This document shows, one piece after another, positions 60,124-64,000 of a DNA stretch of 64,000 nucleotides (within the stretch, counting starts at the first letter, position 1; each line of letters opens with the position of its first letter). The translations under genes were made by a program, and so were the position numbers. The notes under the pieces are model-generated. The model ran no database searches and was not told the DNA's origin. It worked only from the letters and a program-made list of their open reading frames with translations. Source of the stretch: Cladorrhinum sp. PSN259 (Eukaryota; Ascomycota; Sordariomycetes; Sordariales; Podosporaceae); the NCBI GenBank assembly GCA_033725935.1, contig MU867073.1, positions 372,001-436,000 on the forward strand. Reading direction: 5' to 3'.

Positions 60124-63100
60124 ATGAAGGCGGTTTTGTTACCGGGCAAGCCAGAGGCTAGACTCCAGGCTTTGGCGACTGGGTGGTGGCAGGCTGAAAA
60201 GAAGAGGGTGACTGTATGTCTTTCTCTTTCCACCCCTCTCCCCCCTTACATCAAAGCAGCAGGCTGATTAACCTGACTTACCATAGGCATACATAACAGG
60301 CAACGCAATAGCAATCCTAGGCGACTCCGATGTCCTCCTCCAAACCGTTTACGACGACGACGAAACGCCCTTGGAGTCAATCGCATTCGACGAGGCAGAA
60401 GGCAAAATTGCCGTGTGTACTACCAAGGGTGTGGTGAGGATATATAAGCCCCTCACGGGGATAGGAGCCTACGGCGAGGTGAGGTGGGCTCTGCAGACTT
60501 CGTTTTCAAGCACAAAAGAAGAAGAAGAAGGGCCGGCGGTATCGTTATCGTGGGGCCAGTCTGGGGAATTATTGGTTGCGCATTCTAGTCTGGAATTGTA
60601 TCAGACCACAACGACTACGGCTGCCGAAGGGTACGAGTTACTATGGAAGAAGCGGCTTGCGAACCGTGCGAGGCTGGCGAGTCTGTCGTATGATTCGGCT
60701 TATATCGCTTCGGTGGGGGAACATGATCGGCTGGTTAAAATATGGAGGAGGTTGAGTTACGGGAATGATGATGTGAGGTTTGATTTCATGTATCTGCGGC
60801 ATCCGGCTGCTGTTACGGGTCTGCAGTGGCGCAGACCGCATTGGATCGATCAGACGATTGATAATGTCTTGTATACCTTTTGCGCGGATGGGACGTTGAG
60901 GGTTTGGGCTGGAGGGGATAGTCATGGGCATCAACCACTGGAGCTTTGGGGAAAGGTTGACTTGGAGGGATCGATACAGGGGAGGGATGGCAAGGTTGGT
61001 GGCATTAGGTGGGCATTTATGATGCATGGGAGAGATTTATCTGCTGCTACGGAGACTGCGGTTCAAGAGGGAAAGAGTGAGGAGGATTGGCATCAAGTGG
61101 CGCTGGAGCATTTGATTGCTGTTGCGAATAAGAGCCCGGAGATTTTTGTGGTGTTGGATGGGAGGGGGCATATGTCTGCTTGGGCACTGGAGGATATTGG
61201 GCCCAAGAACCACAGGAGAGAGGGCAAGACTTTTAATGTGGCACATGTTGCGTCTGGGGATTTCGATTTCCTGAAGGGATATGATAAGGCGGGAGGGGAG
61301 GAGGTGCCTCACGTTGAGGCGTACAGTTATTGCAACTCTGGAGGGCATTTGCATTTCCTGCTACACTTCTTTGACGGCAGGATCGGGGTGTACCGCAGTA
61401 ATGTTGCGGCGCTTTTTGATCCGAACCCGAAGAGGAAGCAAAGGTTGAATCAGACGTCTCTTTGGACGGGGCACTCGGCTCCTATACGGAAAGTTGTGCG
61501 CAATTTCAGCGGGAGGGCGATTGTCTCGCGGACTGAACAGGGGCAGTGTATTGTTTGGAAGCATGAACTGGACGAACAAGGTACGGCGCTCGCTCGGCAA
61601 GTGGCTATTCAGCATACGGGGCACATACACCGCATGTGTGTTCTCAGAAAGGGTCGGTTTGTGGTGTTTCTTCAGCACGAGAAAATCTCTCTGTGGGATT
61701 GTAGGGGTAAAAAGGCAGAAGTGGTGGCAGAAATCCCATACGATGTGCCCGGAAAACCGCTTTGTCTACTCATTCTGCCACGGCACAAGGTTGAGGATTA
61801 CACGACCGCACATATCGCTACGATCACATCGGAAAAAGAAGGCGTTGTTTGGGAGGTTAAGTTACCCTATTACACACGTTTCGGCGACTCAGCTGCTGCT
61901 ACCACCAACAGTCATACCAATGGCAACGAAAAAGAACAACGAGGAGAAATCCGGGAATTCGTCAAATTCACCCTTGAGGACGCAGGTGATCTTGCATACG
62001 TCCTTCCCGTCGACCCAGCAGGTGCCACACCGGTAATATCAGGCTTCCTTGATGTCTTCGCTCGCGATGTAGCAATCTCGTATACGCACTCGGGTCGTGT
62101 TGAGTTCTGGACCGCCCGTGTTGGTTACGAAGGCAAAGGGGTAGAATGGCTCTCCACCAGCTCGATGGAGACCGGAGTGTCGAATCCGGCCCTCGTGAGC
62201 GGCAGCATGAGGAAGAAAGCTGCGTTGGTAAACTCGTCCCGCTCCTCGTTGACGATCTGGGATATCCGCGGCGCAAGACTCGAGTACACGCAGGACTTCG
62301 AGAACAGTCATACCATCCGGGATTTGGATTGGACATCAACACCGGATTCTCAAAGCATTCTAGCTGTTGGGTTCCCACATCGTGTCCTGCTTCTGTCACA
62401 AATGCGGTTCGATTATCTCAACAAGGGACCTGCATGGGCACCAATACGAGAAATCTCGATTCGGGAGTACACACCGCATCCAATTGGAGATTCTGTGTGG
62501 CTCGGTGACGGACATCTAGTCATTGCAGCAGGGAACCAACTCTTTGTTCATGACAGAGACTTTGATGCGGCGAACTCGTTGGGGGCGGCGGCCGGGCTGA
62601 GATTGCCCGCCAAGAAGAAGGGAGGAAAGAAGAGGGAGCTGGATCTGTTCAGGGTTGTGCAAAGACTGAATGGTCCTCTCCCAGTGTTTCATCCCCAATT
62701 CTTGAGCATGTGCATATTGGCTGGTAAAATTGTTTTGGTCCATCAGATTTTGTTGGCATTGCACAAGACACTCAAATTCTGGGCTGAAGGGGATACGATA
62801 GATGACTATTTGGGTCTGGATGTGGAAGATTTTTATGCTGCAGATCATTTGAGCAGACATTCTACGACCAAAGCTTCTGGGGAGTATCTGAATAGAAGGA
62901 TGTCGTATGATGAAGGGGATGAGGTGTTTTCAGAAGAGGTTGCATCGGATATTAGTGAAAGGCTGACGAGGATCAGCATATCGCAGTTGTCTGGGCACGA
63001 ACAGATCCAGCTTGTGGATATTGTTGAGTGCGTTGGGCTTGTTGAGAAGCAGAGGCGCTCGCTAGATGAGAATGGGGCAAGGTTCATGTTGTTTTTCAGG

Positions 63101-64000
63101 CAGCATGCACTACGGAAAGGAAGGACAAACGAGATTTACTTGTCCTGGCGCGAGATTACCTGGGCGTATCACTCAACGAGCCAGGACGTACTGGTGGATT
63201 TTGTTACGAAGCAAAATCATGGGCGGATGCTTTGGGAAGGGGCCAAGGAGAGCGGGATATTCATGTGGTTGGGAGATAGCGCTGCTGTTAGGGCGCAGTT
63301 TGAAATTATTGCGAGGAACGAGTACACCAAAGGGGAAGTCAAGAACCCGATCGACTGCAGTCTTTTCTATCTCGCACTCAAAAAGAAGACGGTCCTGCAA
63401 GGGTTGTGGAGGATGGCGAGTGGGAACCGGGAGCAAGCGGCCACACAGAAGCTTTTGGCGAACAACTTTGATGATCCCAAGTGGAGGACGGCAGCGCTGA
63501 AGAATGCATACGCCTTGATGAGCAAGAGGCGGTTTGAGTACGCCGCTGCCTTCTTCTTGCTGGCTGATCACTTGCATGATGCGGTTAATGTTTGTTTGAA
63601 CCAGCTCAAGGATTTGCAGTTGGCCATTGCCGTGGCGAGGGTTTACGAGGGTGATCAGGGGCCGGTGTTGAGGAAGTTGCTCGAGGAGCAGGTCTTGTCG
63701 ATTGCAGCTCAGGAGGGCAATCGATGGCTGGCTTCGTGGGCTTTTTGGATGCTTCACAGGCGGGATATGTCGGTGAGGGCGCTGATTGTGAGTATTACAT
63801 TGACAATGTGGATACACGAAATAAGTTACTGACAAAAGTGCAGACACCGGTTTACAACCTCCTCGAAACACCCGGCTCGCCAGATATCAAGTCCAAACTA
63901 TACTTGACCGATGACCCTGCCCTCGTGATTCTTTACCGACAGCTCAGACAAAAGACTCTGCAGACTCTCAGAGGAGCAAGCAAGGTCACACCCAAAGTGG
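60124..64000 (+). CDS. RAV1: RAVE complex subunit Rav1 (V-ATPase assembly), 3' end outside window
   Basis: Exons 60124-60213, 60287-63787 and 63844 to beyond the window edge. Joins read KKRVT|AYITGNAIAIL and SVRALI|TPVYNLLETPG. About 1250 residues are visible. The first ~620 residues carry WD40-like beta-propeller repeats (SLSYDSAYIASVGEHDRLVKIWRR, FCADGTLRVWAGG, SRTEQGQCIVWKHE). The Rav1 C-terminal region follows, with RFMLFFRQHALRKG, LSWREITWAYHSTSQD and YALMSKRRFEYAAAFFLLAD. Rav1 with Rav2 and Skp1 promotes reassembly of the V1 and V0 sectors of the vacuolar proton pump. The initial 30-codon exon begins MKAVLLPGKPEARLQALATG, a conserved family start, which fixes the ATG. Confidence 0.92.

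Noticed and set aside
1..64000. tRNA genes
   Set aside because: I looked for B-box-like GGTTCGANTCC on both strands and found only matches inside coding sequence or without a cloverleaf; a tRNAscan run would be decisive.

Overview
The window is nuclear DNA of a filamentous ascomycete (Pezizomycotina; Sordariomycetes is my guess). Evidence: 50-130 nt GT-AG introns, a lone dispersed 5S rRNA gene, fungal versions of MRP49, GEP3, COX11, ILV6, argB, xanthine dehydrogenase and RAV1, C-to-T type (RIP-like) decay of repeated sequence, and a fungal NLR. All exon joins were read by hand from splice signals and reading-frame continuity.

Layout. 1-8.3 kb is housekeeping: mL61/MRP49 (-), GEP3 GTPase (+), COX11 (-) and an FAD amine-oxidase-like enzyme (-). 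8.3-15.2 kb is gene-poor, with a short inverted-repeat element, a decayed coiled-coil ORF and a pyrimidine-rich leader before a DENN-coiled-coil gene (15.2-18.1 kb, +). An aldehyde dehydrogenase (-) and xanthine dehydrogenase (+) diverge around 21 kb, where the intergenic region holds several GATA motifs and a perfect CRE. A 5S rRNA gene and a homopolymer-rich spacer precede a second DENN gene, with a C1-like zinc module (28.5-32.1 kb, -). After an empty 3.5 kb come TRAPPC13 (-), a KHDC4-like KH protein with a 22-nt exon (-), and convergent ILV6 (+) and argB (-), each with a TGACTCA (Gcn4/CpcA) element upstream. A Tag1-like vacuolar membrane protein follows (43.9-46.7 kb, +).

46.7-60.1 kb is an accessory island between Tag1-like and RAV1. 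It holds a 14-bp tandem array, a RIP-like HNH-endonuclease pseudogene, a piece related to the 9.5 kb element, and then three adjacent genes: a gasdermin-like protein (48.6-49.4 kb, +), a convergent subtilisin-family protease with an N-terminal DUF7580-like region (49.6-52.9 kb, -), and a divergent giant NLR (zinc finger-PNP-NACHT-ankyrin, 53.3-58.9 kb, +). The first two match the fungal gasdermin/protease cell-death pairing (HET-Q1/HET-Q2 type). The NLR next door makes a plausible sensor-protease-pore module, and it is the most interesting thing here. The ankyrin array consists of near-identical 34-35-residue units and continues past the stop codon as three decayed units.

RAV1 (+) runs off the right edge.
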